Shown here one piece after another: positions 1-7,725 of a stretch of DNA of 28,552 nt. A program made the translations under genes and the position numbers. The DNA is from CALGLS01 sp047626155. GTDB taxonomy: Bacteria > Bacteroidota > Bacteroidia > Chitinophagales > Saprospiraceae. Numbering within the stretch: the first letter of the stretch is position 1; each line of letters starts with the position of its first letter. Location of the stretch: NCBI GenBank assembly GCA_047626155.1, contig JBLHRR010000060.1, forward strand, positions 1-28,552. Direction: 5' to 3'. The notes beneath the pieces were generated by a model. That model worked only from the letters and a program-made list of their open reading frames with translations. It searched no databases and was not told the DNA's origin.

Positions 1-1379
1 GGCTTTATCTCCTTCTCCTTCATCTCTCTCCCTGTCCACTGCTTAATCAAAGGACAAAAATCATAAGTACCATCCACCTGAATATAAGTTTCACCAACCG
101 TTTCTTGTACCCAGTCATTCAGCTCTGTTGATTTTTTCTGTTCGATGGCTGCCATTTTTATCTTCGTATAATCTGTTGCCAAGCTCGCCTTGTGTGGCTT
201 AGTTCGCGACTTGAGGTAAACAATTCGGTAAGAGGTTTCGCTCGGTCCACTACGGAAAGCAAAAGGAGAAGAAACATCACCCACTTCCATGGTGTCAATA
301 GTGAAATAAATTTCAGGGTCAAGATCACCGATTTCATAGAAGGTATTTCCGGTAGCATTGTTTACCAGGTTGCCATCATTGGTATAACTCTGTTGGTCTT
401 CATTAGAATACTTCTTAACAGCTGCAGAAAAAGTAAGTGAATCTGTAACAATAAGCTCACGAATGTTAGCTAGTTCTTCATCTGCAAGCTTGAGGTCGGT
501 CTTCGTTATTTCTGGTTTGATCAAAATATGGCGAAGGTGAATGTTGTTTCCTCTTCTTTCCAACATCTGAATGAGGTGAAAACCAAAAACAGTTTTGACC
601 AGTCCAGACATTTCATCCTTCTCCAGATTATAAGCTGCTGCTTCAAACTCTTGAACATAGCTTCCTCTTTTTGCCCAACCTAAATCACCACCAGCACGAC
701 CAGAACCTAAATCACCAGAATAAAGTTTTGCCAATTCGGCAAAGTCTTCGTCCTCTTCTGTAATTCTAGTTTTGATTTCTTCTAGTTTTGCACGAGCCTT
801 CTCGTTCTCAATTTCATTTACTTTAGGTTTGAAAACAATCTCTGCCAATTCTACCTCTGAGTTGAAGTAAGGAAGAGAGTCAGTAGGTACCTGCTCAAAA
901 AAAGAACGAACCTCTGCAGGAGTCACTGCAATTCTACTAATAATGGATTCCCGCATCCTTTCAACAAGCATCTGGTTTCTCAAATCATTACGCATCTTTT
1001 CTTTCATCTGCGGAATGGTCTGTCCGTAGTAAGCCTGAAACTGCTCCGGGTCGCCATTCATCAAATTCAGAATCTGATCAAAACGAGCGGTTAGTTGTGT
1101 TTCCACTTCTTCATCGGTTACCGGGATACTATCCAACTTTGCTCTGGAAAGCAACAAGCCATTTGCCAATAAATTGTCCATGATGCTACAACGGAAATTA
1201 TCCGGAACCACACCCTGTTGCTCAGACATGTAATTGTACTGTTCTTCCAGATCAGATAATAATATTAATTCATTACCCACCACGCCAACTACCTTGTCAA
1301 TAACTTCTCGCTCCTGCGAAAAAGCATTGTTGCAAAAAAGCAAGGCAAGACCTAAAAATAAATAATAACGCTTAATCAT
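1..1379 (-). CDS. surA: SurA-type periplasmic peptidyl-prolyl isomerase (C-terminus cut by window edge)
   Basis: Predicted periplasmic chaperone/prolyl isomerase that escorts outer-membrane proteins to the barrel assembly machine. The reading frame is open from the ATG at 1379 to the window edge, giving about 459 residues, so it is probably only a few residues short of its stop. A signal peptide (residues 1-22, ending NAFSQ) is followed by a SurA N-type chaperone region starting VIDKVVGVVGNELILLSDLE. A clear parvulin domain lies at about 178-285 (GGDLGWAKRG, FGFHLIQMLERR). A second, more degenerate parvulin-like region begins at IHLRHILIKPE. It is the third gene in a minus-strand cluster of folding factors, after a 140-base gap from the lipoprotein gene. 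Family assignment is confident; that it is the main SurA of the cell is inferred. Confidence 0.88.
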   Translation of the reverse strand, partial: MIKRYYLFLGLALLFCNNAFSQEREVIDKVVGVVGNELILLSDLEEQYNYMSEQQGVVPDNFRCSIMDNLLANGLLLSRAKLDSIPVTDEEVETQLTARFDQILNLMNGDPEQFQAYYGQTIPQMKEKMRNDLRNQMLVERMRESIISRIAVTPAEVRSFFEQVPTDSLPYFNSEVELAEIVFKPKVNEIENEKARAKLEEIKTRITEEDEDFAELAKLYSGDLGSGRAGGDLGWAKRGSYVQEFEAAAYNLEKDEMSGLVKTVFGFHLIQMLERRGNNIHLRHILIKPEITKTDLKLADEELANIRELIVTDSLTFSAAVKKYSNEDQQSYTNDGNLVNNATGNTFYEIGDLDPEIYFTIDTMEVGDVSSPFAFRSGPSETSYRIVYLKSRTKPHKASLATDYTKIKMAAIEQKKSTELNDWVQETVGETYIQVDGTYDFCPLIKQWTGREMKEKEIK

Positions 1380-1519
1380 TGTATTGATTTTTTTATTTTT
1401 CTTCTTTTAAACAAAATAGTGAAGAGTAACCGCAACGACGCTACGAAAGACGCTACGTTTTTTCTTGTGAAATGAGGGGACTAATTAGCGAATCAACCAA
1501 TTAACGAATGAGTCACTAA

Positions 1520-2401
1520 CTAAAACACCTTAATATTATTCTTCCTCAACTCCCGCTCATACATCTCCTCCTTTTTCTCTTTCAATAACTTTCTTTTCCG
1601 ATCGTGCAAAATCACTTTTGATATTTGCTCTTTCACATAAGACATCGGTGCAATTTTTTTAGCCATGACGACCTCCTTCGCCCGGAAGAAGTATCGGAAA
1701 TCACTATCTTCCATAGTGATGTCTTTGTTTACTAATAAGTTGCCTGGCGTAATCGTCCCCTTAGGCATCTGTATCGCAATGTCATCCACTTTATACCAAC
1801 TGCTATCTTCCAACATATAAATATCCGCATAGCGCGATGCAAATTCCAACAAATCTGTAAAGCCTTCCTCTGTTTTTCCTGGCCATACCCTTTTCAGCTC
1901 ATCCATATTCTCGATACCTTTCGGAACTTTAATCAGGTAGCAACGCAAAATGGTAGAGGACAACTGAAACTGCTCTTTGTTTTTTTCATAATGCGCAGCC
2001 ATCTCCGCCTCAGTTACAAGGGTGTCCATCAGGATGTCCACCATGTTTTTCTCAAAGTTTAGACGAATCAGGGAAGAACGATAATCCCTAACCAGCTCAT
2101 CAATATTCAAATCACTAGGAATATTTCTTTCCGCTTGATGCATCAGTACATTGTCTCGTACCCACCGCTCTATAAAACTGGTTACAATTATACTGCTGTC
2201 CTCCTTACTGCAGCTTAGGGGAAACATCCCTTCCATATCAGAGAGGTAAAGCATCTTGTTGTAAACCTGAGCGAGGACTTTATCTTCTTTAACACTGGCG
2301 TCCGTACTTTCTTCTCCTGGACGGCAAGCTACCAGACCTATTAACAACAATAGTCCTACGCTATAAGCTAGTGAATAAATCAATCTTTGTATTGCTAGCA
2401 T
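1520..2401 (-). CDS. SurA-related periplasmic lipoprotein (parvulin-like chaperone without obvious catalytic domain)
   Basis: A 293-residue predicted lipoprotein. Residues 1-26 form a signal with lipobox LVAC, so Cys26 would be acylated. The next part (residues 38-130) resembles the helical N-terminal chaperone region of SurA/PrsA proteins (AQVYNKMLYLSDMEG, later LVTEAEMAAHYEKNKEQF). The central part has parvulin-like spacing (STILRCYLIKVPKG), but I cannot see a complete PPIase active site. The C-terminus is a charged helix. It begins only 5 bases after the stop of the upstream double-parvulin gene, which argues for translation coupling, and precedes surA. Clusters of two or three such genes occur in other Bacteroidota. 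Likely a chaperone anchored in the periplasmic face of a membrane; enzymatic activity is doubtful. Confidence 0.75.
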   Translation of the reverse strand: MLAIQRLIYSLAYSVGLLLLIGLVACRPGEESTDASVKEDKVLAQVYNKMLYLSDMEGMFPLSCSKEDSSIIVTSFIERWVRDNVLMHQAERNIPSDLNIDELVRDYRSSLIRLNFEKNMVDILMDTLVTEAEMAAHYEKNKEQFQLSSTILRCYLIKVPKGIENMDELKRVWPGKTEEGFTDLLEFASRYADIYMLEDSSWYKVDDIAIQMPKGTITPGNLLVNKDITMEDSDFRYFFRAKEVVMAKKIAPMSYVKEQISKVILHDRKRKLLKEKKEEMYERELRKNNIKVF

Positions 2402-2406
2402 AAGTT

Positions 2407-4416
2407 TTACTTCTTGACCATAGATTTTAAAACCTTGTCTTCGATTTTGACCTTGTACTTTTTATTCAATTCGATCAACCATTCCTTCTCTAAAAAGTCC
2501 TGATAATCCGCAATGACATATCCTCGTGCATTCTTCAGGGCCTTCTGAGCTGGAGGCAATAGTTTTTCAATTTTCATAAAACTAGTTGCCTTATTTCTTG
2601 GGTTAACTTTTGACTCACTCAAAGTACCTATCTTCCAAGCCATGTCTTTCATGTTCTTGTTTTTGCCTTTTTCGTAGGTTTTTGTTTCGTAAGCAAAACT
2701 AGATTCGTCCTCTAGGAACTTAGCTTTCACCTTAGCAGGGTCAGCGTTGGCAGCAGCTGTTCTTAAAGCGTCAACTTTATCTTCCATTCCTGCTTGAGCA
2801 GTATAAACACTTACCTCAGCTCGTTCTCCCCACATATAATCGGCTTTGTTATTTTCATGGAAAGCTTTTAGCCCAACAGTGTCTTGAGAAGCTTTATCCC
2901 AAACCAATAGCTTCGTTGCCTCAAACAACAAGATGCCTTCTTCATACTCGCGCATCAATGATTTGAACTCAGGGTATTTCGCTTCCAACTGGCCTTCCTC
3001 ATACTTGATACACATTTCTTCAACATAGCCATCGTAGATTTCTTCAACAGTTGAGTTTAATTCAGAAATGTTCCGTTGGCGCATACGCAAAGAAGATCGT
3101 TTAGCATAATCGGCAAAGTCTTTAACAGAAACAGACATGCTGTTCCCGAAATTCATAATTGGAAGATTTTTCTCGAATGTTGGGATCTGCCATTTATGTG
3201 TTAAGAAGGTACTGTCCAGTTTTCCAACAAAGTAATTGTAAACGTTTTTGTCTTCTTTGAACTGACCATCTTTTTTGATTCGGTTGATCATAGCATCTTT
3301 AGCAATCTGCTGACGACTAAACTTCTGTGATCCTCTTTTCTTCTTACCTCCTTCCTGAATCTTCGTCAATAATCGACGTTTCGCTATATCTTCTAGTTCC
3401 GCTGCCTTCTTGCTGATTCTTCTAACAATGTGCCATCCCACGGAGCTTTCAAAAGGAGCAGAATAGTCGCCATCTTTTGTAATGGCAAAAGCCACATTCT
3501 TAAAGGTTTCATCTACCGGGCTATTGGTTGTTAGCGGACCAACTACACCACCTTTGTCTTTAGAACTTTTATCATCAGAATTTGCCTTAGCAACATCTTC
3601 AAATTTTTGACCCGCTTGCAACATTTTGTAAATACTTTCGATTTGTTCCTTTGCCAGTGGGCTCGTTCCTTTCATTAAATCGGTTTTGTTACGAACCAAA
3701 ATGTGCGCAACTTCTATTTCTCCACGTGCTACTCTTGTTTCATTTACTTTAATGATGTGATAGCCTGCCACTGTTCTTACAGGTTTGGAGTACTGACCTT
3801 TTGTCAAGCTGTAAGCAGCTGTTTCCATATCATAAAAACCTTGTCGGAACATTGCAACAAAATATCCAAGGCGACCAGCTTTGTCTTTGGTGTATTTATC
3901 TTCGGTATGCCCCTTGACAACACTTTCGAATGAATCACCGCTTTCTAACATCGCGTGCAAGCTGTTGATTTTTGCCAATGTCTTCTTCTCTTGGCCGCGG
4001 CTAGCGTTAGGAGCTAAAGTTACCATGATGTGGCTAATGTCAATTTCTTGTTTAGATCGGGCATATGCTTCATCAACCAAACGATCCGTTACTTCCTTAT
4101 CTACAAGGTAAGAATTGGCCAATTGCTGTCGGTACCCTGCTAATTCTCTCTGTAACGTTGGAATGGTATCCAGTTTCATGTCTTTGGCTCGCTGTACTTT
4201 GAGCTTAAATTTCACATAGAGATCGAGGTATTCTTGCAGAGAAGCTTCGGAAAAACTAGCTTTATCTCCGTTCGTTTTAGAATAAATGTATTGAAACTCA
4301 GAGAGGTTTACAGCTGTATTTTCAACTGTAAATAGAACCGGATCATTTTTCTGAGCGAAAAGAATAGAGGGGACTAAAAAAAGGCCTAACAGCCCCAATA
4401 CGATTTGCTTTAACAT
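2407..4416 (-). CDS. Peptidyl-prolyl cis-trans isomerase with two parvulin domains
   Basis: A 669-residue secreted PPIase. Signal peptide 1-22 ends SILFAQ. After a helical N-terminal region come two parvulin domains in tandem: about 126-227 (DISHIMVTLAPNASRG, AGRLGYFVAMFRQGFYD, AGYHIIKVNETR) and about 235-336 (EVAHILVRNKTD, GGVVGPLTTNSPVDETF, VGWHIVRRISKK). The histidines of HIM/HIL and of GYH/GWH match the parvulin pattern. The remaining 330 residues are a large helical region with no motif I recognise, probably extending a SurA/PpiD-like chaperone cradle. First gene of the three-gene folding cluster read toward lower coordinates. The 268-base gap upstream separates it from the divergent gene at 4685. 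Confidence 0.87.
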   Translation of the reverse strand: MLKQIVLGLLGLFLVPSILFAQKNDPVLFTVENTAVNLSEFQYIYSKTNGDKASFSEASLQEYLDLYVKFKLKVQRAKDMKLDTIPTLQRELAGYRQQLANSYLVDKEVTDRLVDEAYARSKQEIDISHIMVTLAPNASRGQEKKTLAKINSLHAMLESGDSFESVVKGHTEDKYTKDKAGRLGYFVAMFRQGFYDMETAAYSLTKGQYSKPVRTVAGYHIIKVNETRVARGEIEVAHILVRNKTDLMKGTSPLAKEQIESIYKMLQAGQKFEDVAKANSDDKSSKDKGGVVGPLTTNSPVDETFKNVAFAITKDGDYSAPFESSVGWHIVRRISKKAAELEDIAKRRLLTKIQEGGKKKRGSQKFSRQQIAKDAMINRIKKDGQFKEDKNVYNYFVGKLDSTFLTHKWQIPTFEKNLPIMNFGNSMSVSVKDFADYAKRSSLRMRQRNISELNSTVEEIYDGYVEEMCIKYEEGQLEAKYPEFKSLMREYEEGILLFEATKLLVWDKASQDTVGLKAFHENNKADYMWGERAEVSVYTAQAGMEDKVDALRTAAANADPAKVKAKFLEDESSFAYETKTYEKGKNKNMKDMAWKIGTLSESKVNPRNKATSFMKIEKLLPPAQKALKNARGYVIADYQDFLEKEWLIELNKKYKVKIEDKVLKSMVKK

Positions 4417-4671
4417 TTTAATTGTTTTTTAGAAATTTTGTATAAATAATAATTCTTTGACGGATGTGGTGTTTTGAAGAACCACGCCATCCTCCCTAAA
4501 GGGCGGACAGGTTTATCAAAGAAGGAAATAGTAAAACAGACTCGGCTACCATAGGTAAGGAATCTATCCCTAAAAACGGTGCAAAAGTACTAAAAATTAT
4601 GTGGATAACAGCTTCAAAACGACGCTTGGTCTTTGAGTACTCCTTTATTTCTTCAATTCCCAATTAGAGTT

Positions 4672-4679
4672 TATCTTTG
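4672..4679 (+). promoter_or_regulatory. Bacteroidota -7 element (TAnnTTTG) abutting the start codon
   Basis: TATCTTTG matches the phylum's TAnnTTTG -7 consensus and ends 5 bases before the ATG at 4685. Transcription would then begin at or next to the start codon. No convincing TTTG -33 element is visible 19-21 bases upstream, so confidence is moderate. Confidence 0.5.
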
Positions 4680-4684
4680 CACCT

Positions 4685-5557
4685 ATGACAGCCACAACTA
4701 TTCGACTCGGAGGCGTACCCGAACATTTTAATCTCCCTATCCATCTTGCTCGTGAAGAAGGTCTTTTCGCCGGCAGAGGGGTCAACCTAGATTGGACTAC
4801 TTTCAAAGGCGGAACGGGACAGATGACCAATGCCTTGCGCAACGACGAAATCGATATGAGCATCCTATTAACTGAAGGGATCATCACAGACATCATCAGA
4901 GGAAATCCCAGTAAAATCATTAGTGAATACGTCACCACGCCGCTAACCTGGGGGGTCCATACTGGTATTGACAACGACTTAAAACACTACTCCGAAATAT
5001 TTACTCAGCGTTATGCAATCAGTCGCTTCGGTTCCGGGTCCCATTTGATGGCTATTGTAGATGCTAATAGTAAAGGGCACCAATTAGACGAAAAGCAATT
5101 CAGAGTGATAAAGAACCTGAAAGGAGCACTGGGTTCCTTAGGGGAAATGGAAAGCGATGTTTTTTATTGGGAAAAATTCACGACCAAACCCTATGTGGAC
5201 CGTGGGCAACTCCGACGCGTTGGAGAATACCGAACGCCCTGGCCTTGCTTCGTTGTAGCGGCTACCGATCGCATTCTTAAGGAAGAACCAGAAGCAGTTA
5301 TCAGAACACTTCGTACGCTCCACGACCGTTGCGATCTTTTCATGCAATCAAATGATAAAGAGGCCATTCAATTAGTCAGCGAACGATATGATCAAAAGTT
5401 AGAGGACGTCGCCCGATGGTACCACAGCACAGGATGGGCCATCCACGGTTGGGTCAGTGATAAAATGGTGAAGAGTGTTTTATATCATTTGAAAGTAGCA
5501 AAGATCATAGGAGAAAATCAGGAAATCCCAGAACTCATCTGGCGAAAAGCGACATAG
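4685..5557 (+). CDS. Solute-binding-protein-like (NMT1/THI5/SsuA-type fold) lacking a signal peptide
   Basis: A 290-residue protein resembling periplasmic binding proteins of the nitrate/sulfonate/pyrimidine-precursor class. It starts IRLGGVPEHFNLPIHLAREE, continues with LFAGRGVNLDWTTFKGGTGQM (residues 28-47), the DMSILLTEG segment, and a second lobe with YAISRFGSGSHLM (110-122). It begins directly with the first beta strand, with no signal peptide, lipobox or TM segment, and no permease or ATPase gene is nearby, so it may act in the cytoplasm. The cysteine-rich CCCFC motif of yeast Thi5 is absent; the comparable place reads TPWPCFVVAA. The ligand cannot be named. It stands alone on the plus strand between divergent and convergent neighbours. 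Confidence 0.7.
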   Translation: MTATTIRLGGVPEHFNLPIHLAREEGLFAGRGVNLDWTTFKGGTGQMTNALRNDEIDMSILLTEGIITDIIRGNPSKIISEYVTTPLTWGVHTGIDNDLKHYSEIFTQRYAISRFGSGSHLMAIVDANSKGHQLDEKQFRVIKNLKGALGSLGEMESDVFYWEKFTTKPYVDRGQLRRVGEYRTPWPCFVVAATDRILKEEPEAVIRTLRTLHDRCDLFMQSNDKEAIQLVSERYDQKLEDVARWYHSTGWAIHGWVSDKMVKSVLYHLKVAKIIGENQEIPELIWRKAT

Positions 5558-5583
5558 GTTTTTTAATCGATACACGCTATAGC

Positions 5584-5790
5584 CTATACCATGTCATCTT
5601 CCCGGTAAGTCGGCTTCTCTACCTCTGGCTTCTCATCGTCATAATCCGTAAAGTCATCCTCTTGGGAGGGCCTTGGTTGAGGTGGCGCCATCTGCTGCTG
5701 CCTTTTACGGTTGTTTAAAAAACGGGTAACACCATTGTATATCATGGGCCCGAACATTAAAAGTAAGCGAACTAAATTATTACGTCTCAT
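5584..5790 (-). CDS. Small hypothetical protein with one membrane-like segment and an acidic tail
   Basis: A 68-residue protein of unknown function. Residues 6-25 (LVRLLLMFGPMIYNGVTRFL) form a short hydrophobic segment, followed by a basic stretch NNRKRQQQ, a Pro/Gln-rich part (APPQPRPSQ), and an acidic tail rich in Asp/Glu (DDFTDYDDEKPEVE). The layout suggests a small inner-membrane protein with a charged cytoplasmic tail. It converges on the solute-binding-like gene with a 26-base gap. It looks like a real small gene rather than a shadow because nothing else occupies the stretch and its composition is orderly. No family recognised. Confidence 0.6.
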   Translation of the reverse strand: MRRNNLVRLLLMFGPMIYNGVTRFLNNRKRQQQMAPPQPRPSQEDDFTDYDDEKPEVEKPTYREDDMV

Positions 5791-5945
5791 TGAAATTTAT
5801 GTTTTGAAGGAATGCTAAAGAATACTGCATAAATATATGAAAAAAATGAATTTTTATCCTATAGATAAGACATATCTAAGTTGATTGAGTCACTACTTAC
5901 TTTTATTCATCTGCCAACAATTTCACTACGGATTGATAAATGCCT

Positions 5946-6019
5946 ATTGAGATACCAAAAAAATAGAAACCCAGTTCCTGCTTAAAGGAACTGGGTTTTG
6001 CTTTAGTAGGTATCTCAAT
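5946..6019. repeat. Nested inverted repeat, terminator-like core
   Basis: The outer arms are a perfect 11-base inverted repeat, ATTGAGATACC at 5946-5956 and its complement at 6009-6019. The inner arms are a perfect 12-base pair, 5967-5978 (AAACCCAGTTCC) and 5987-5998, with an 8-base loop. The inner hairpin is bordered by an A-run on one side and a T-run on the other, so it could end transcription in either direction. The outer arms add a second stem around it. Confidence 0.75.
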
Positions 6020-6082
6020 CAAAGGAAAACAGAAGGAAACTGTAATCCAAAAATTGATTTAGCTAAAATAATTATGGTCTTT

Positions 6083-6115
6083 AAAAACTGTAGACCGGTT
6101 AAAACCAGCCTACAG
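6083..6115 (-). terminator. Rho-independent terminator of the barrel gene
   Basis: Read on the minus strand, CTGTAGGCTGGTT pairs with AACCGGTCTACAG through a tight loop. Two positions pair as G-U only in the minus-strand RNA. The stem is followed by TTTTTAAA. It lies 27 bases after the stop codon of the gene ending at 6142. Confidence 0.7.
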
Positions 6116-6141
6116 CGTAGCATGACATTTAAGATTTATCT

Positions 6142-7542
6142 CTAAAAATAATATCGCCCGCCCACTCGCATTCCAAACATGGAATTTTCTACAGCGATTG
6201 GGCTGCTGTTTGTTGAAAATATTTTATTGAATGTAATACCAGTACTAAAATAAAGTTGGTAATGTGAAGACAAATCGTAAGTAGAAACCAGTCCCAGATG
6301 AGGCCGGATGCCTACATTTGTTTTGTACCACTTGTTTTGATCTTGTTCTATGTCGTAGATTGAAAGATCTTGTTGTAAAACTTGCCCTTCCTTCCGAAGC
6401 CTGAGGTTAATACAAGCACCTGCTTCAATACCCGCCTTCCATCGTGCTTTCCCAAATTGATAACCAAATAAAATCGGTAGATCCAAAAGGTAGAAACTGT
6501 TCCGACTATTGTTTTCACTAAACTCCTTCACGATGTACCGATCTCCTGCACCAATGGTATCTATAAAATTACCGTGTCGAATGATGATATACTGAGCCGT
6601 ATCAATGAGAATTAATTCATCATCTAAATTTAACTTGGAATCAATTCGGCTATACTCTAAGCCCGCCTGAAGGTATATGTTCCTTTTGATTTCTACCACC
6701 GCACTGAGGCCAAGATGTAGCGTTTGGAGCTGGTCTTCTGTAGAAGCGCGCAACTGGGTGTACAAAAACTCAGTCTGACTGCGCTCTCTAAGCATGGTTT
6801 GTGTTTTACTGACCCCTGCATGAAAGCCTAGGCCAACTCGAACGTTGGATTTACTTGGCGTGGGAGTGATGAGGCCCTTTTCTTGCTTTTCGAGAATCAG
6901 CGGAAGTTTGTCAAGGTCGATTCCTGGATTTGCAAACTGATTGATAGGCAGATTTGAAATGGGGAGCAAGTCATTTTCCAGCGGAACCCTTGTTTCCTCT
7001 TTCTGGAGTGTTTTTGTAAAAAGGTCCGTTTTGCGTTCGTTTGTATTCGTATTGTTAATGGAAGTTTGAAAGATGGCCTCGTTTACCTCTTTTGTTGTAA
7101 CTGCGTTTGTAGAATCAGTGTTGTGTTTTTCGGTGTTAGGAGGATTTGTGTTGTTTGTTGTTTGCGTATTAGCAATACTGCTGAGTTTTGCGGATTTCGT
7201 AGCAGTTACGTTTGTGTTTGAAAGTGAGTTGGTATTTGCTGTTGAAACTGTGTTTAGATTTGCATTCGCCACCTCCGTACTTGAGATTGTTGTTATGCTC
7301 GCGGTTGCAGTTGCGGTTGGTTTTGCAGTTGCAACTGGTTTCTCTTCGACTTGCGTAAACAAATACAATCCAAGTAAAGCCGCTCCGGCAGTCAGTCCGA
7401 GAAAGAAAAAGAACCAACTCTTTTTTCTGTCCTTTTTAGCAGGCTCCAACTGTGGTGCAATGTTAGCCCACAGTTCATTTTTATCCACATTTATCTCACG
7501 CCCATCGAAATGATCGTGTAGATGTTTTTCGAACTTTTTCAT
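6142..7542 (-). CDS. Anti-sigma-like N-terminus fused through one TM helix and a linker to an outer-membrane beta-barrel
   Basis: A 466-residue protein with an unusual layout. Residues 1-41 are a charged cytoplasmic-type segment (MKKFEKHLHDHFDGREINVD, ELWANIAPQLEP) like the N-termini of membrane anti-sigma factors. Residues 43-62 (WFFFFLGLTAGAALLGLYLF) are a TM helix. About 65-200 is a low-complexity linker rich in Thr, Asn, Ser and Ala. About 225-466 has alternating beta-strand pattern typical of the PorT-like/OMP_b-brl families and ends GGRYYF, a terminal Phe as in barrel assembly signals. It follows an ECF sigma gene in the same direction, 183 bases downstream. Inference: one chain may span the envelope from cytoplasm to outer membrane. 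The alternative is that the TM helix is just an unusual signal anchor. Confidence 0.72.
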   Translation of the reverse strand: MKKFEKHLHDHFDGREINVDKNELWANIAPQLEPAKKDRKKSWFFFFLGLTAGAALLGLYLFTQVEEKPVATAKPTATATASITTISSTEVANANLNTVSTANTNSLSNTNVTATKSAKLSSIANTQTTNNTNPPNTEKHNTDSTNAVTTKEVNEAIFQTSINNTNTNERKTDLFTKTLQKEETRVPLENDLLPISNLPINQFANPGIDLDKLPLILEKQEKGLITPTPSKSNVRVGLGFHAGVSKTQTMLRERSQTEFLYTQLRASTEDQLQTLHLGLSAVVEIKRNIYLQAGLEYSRIDSKLNLDDELILIDTAQYIIIRHGNFIDTIGAGDRYIVKEFSENNSRNSFYLLDLPILFGYQFGKARWKAGIEAGACINLRLRKEGQVLQQDLSIYDIEQDQNKWYKTNVGIRPHLGLVSTYDLSSHYQLYFSTGITFNKIFSTNSSPIAVENSMFGMRVGGRYYF

Positions 7543-7569
7543 AATTTAATAATTACACAAAAAATAATT

Positions 7570-7652
7570 TCTCGATTTCTTTGGTGGAAACGATTATATA
7601 AATCACTCTCCCTGTGGTCGTTTTGATTTACATAATCGTTTCCAAATCGGGA
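7570..7652 (-). other. Long intercistronic hairpin between sigma and barrel genes
   Basis: A 20-base arm at 7586-7605 (GGAAACGATTATATAAATCA) pairs with 7624-7643, with one difference that is a G-U pair in minus-strand RNA, the sense of the flanking genes; 7585/7644 extends it to 21. After a short bulge the stem can continue (7570-7578 with 7644-7652, 8 of 9). The loop is 18 bases. It has no trailing U-run, so it does not look like a simple terminator; a processing site or 5' regulatory structure of the barrel gene is more likely. Confidence 0.7.
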
Positions 7653-7708
7653 TTTAATTTTTCGTTGTCACTTAGTCAAAGCACTCTCCTTGCAGTCGTT
7701 TAGCTTTA
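7604..7708. repeat. Two imperfect direct repeats, 78 bases apart
   Basis: CACTCTCCCTGTGGTCGTTT at 7604-7623 recurs as CACTCTCCTTGCAGTCGTTT at 7682-7701 (17 of 20 identical), and similarity continues into a GATTTA/GCTTTA tail. The first copy forms the loop of the hairpin at 7586-7643. Meaning unknown. Confidence 0.55.
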
Positions 7709-7725
7709 ATCAAAGCCTTGAACTT

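Larger units (their letters stand above)
5791..6141. other. Gene-free stretch holding a nested inverted repeat and a terminator
   Basis: No coding region is seen in these 351 bases. They contain the nested palindrome at 5946-6019 and a minus-strand terminator at 6083-6115, both described separately. The part next to the small gene (5791-5940) is AT-rich and presumably holds its promoter, but no good TAnnTTTG element was found. Confidence 0.6.

Noticed and set aside
1408..1465. Repeated GACGCTACG in the gap before surA
   Set aside because: Only two 9-base copies, no stem or known motif; too little to call.
7073..7513. 146-residue plus-strand frame antisense to the barrel gene linker
   Set aside because: Produced by the low-complexity Thr/Asn/Ala codons of the real gene read backwards; Val/Phe-rich with no domain.
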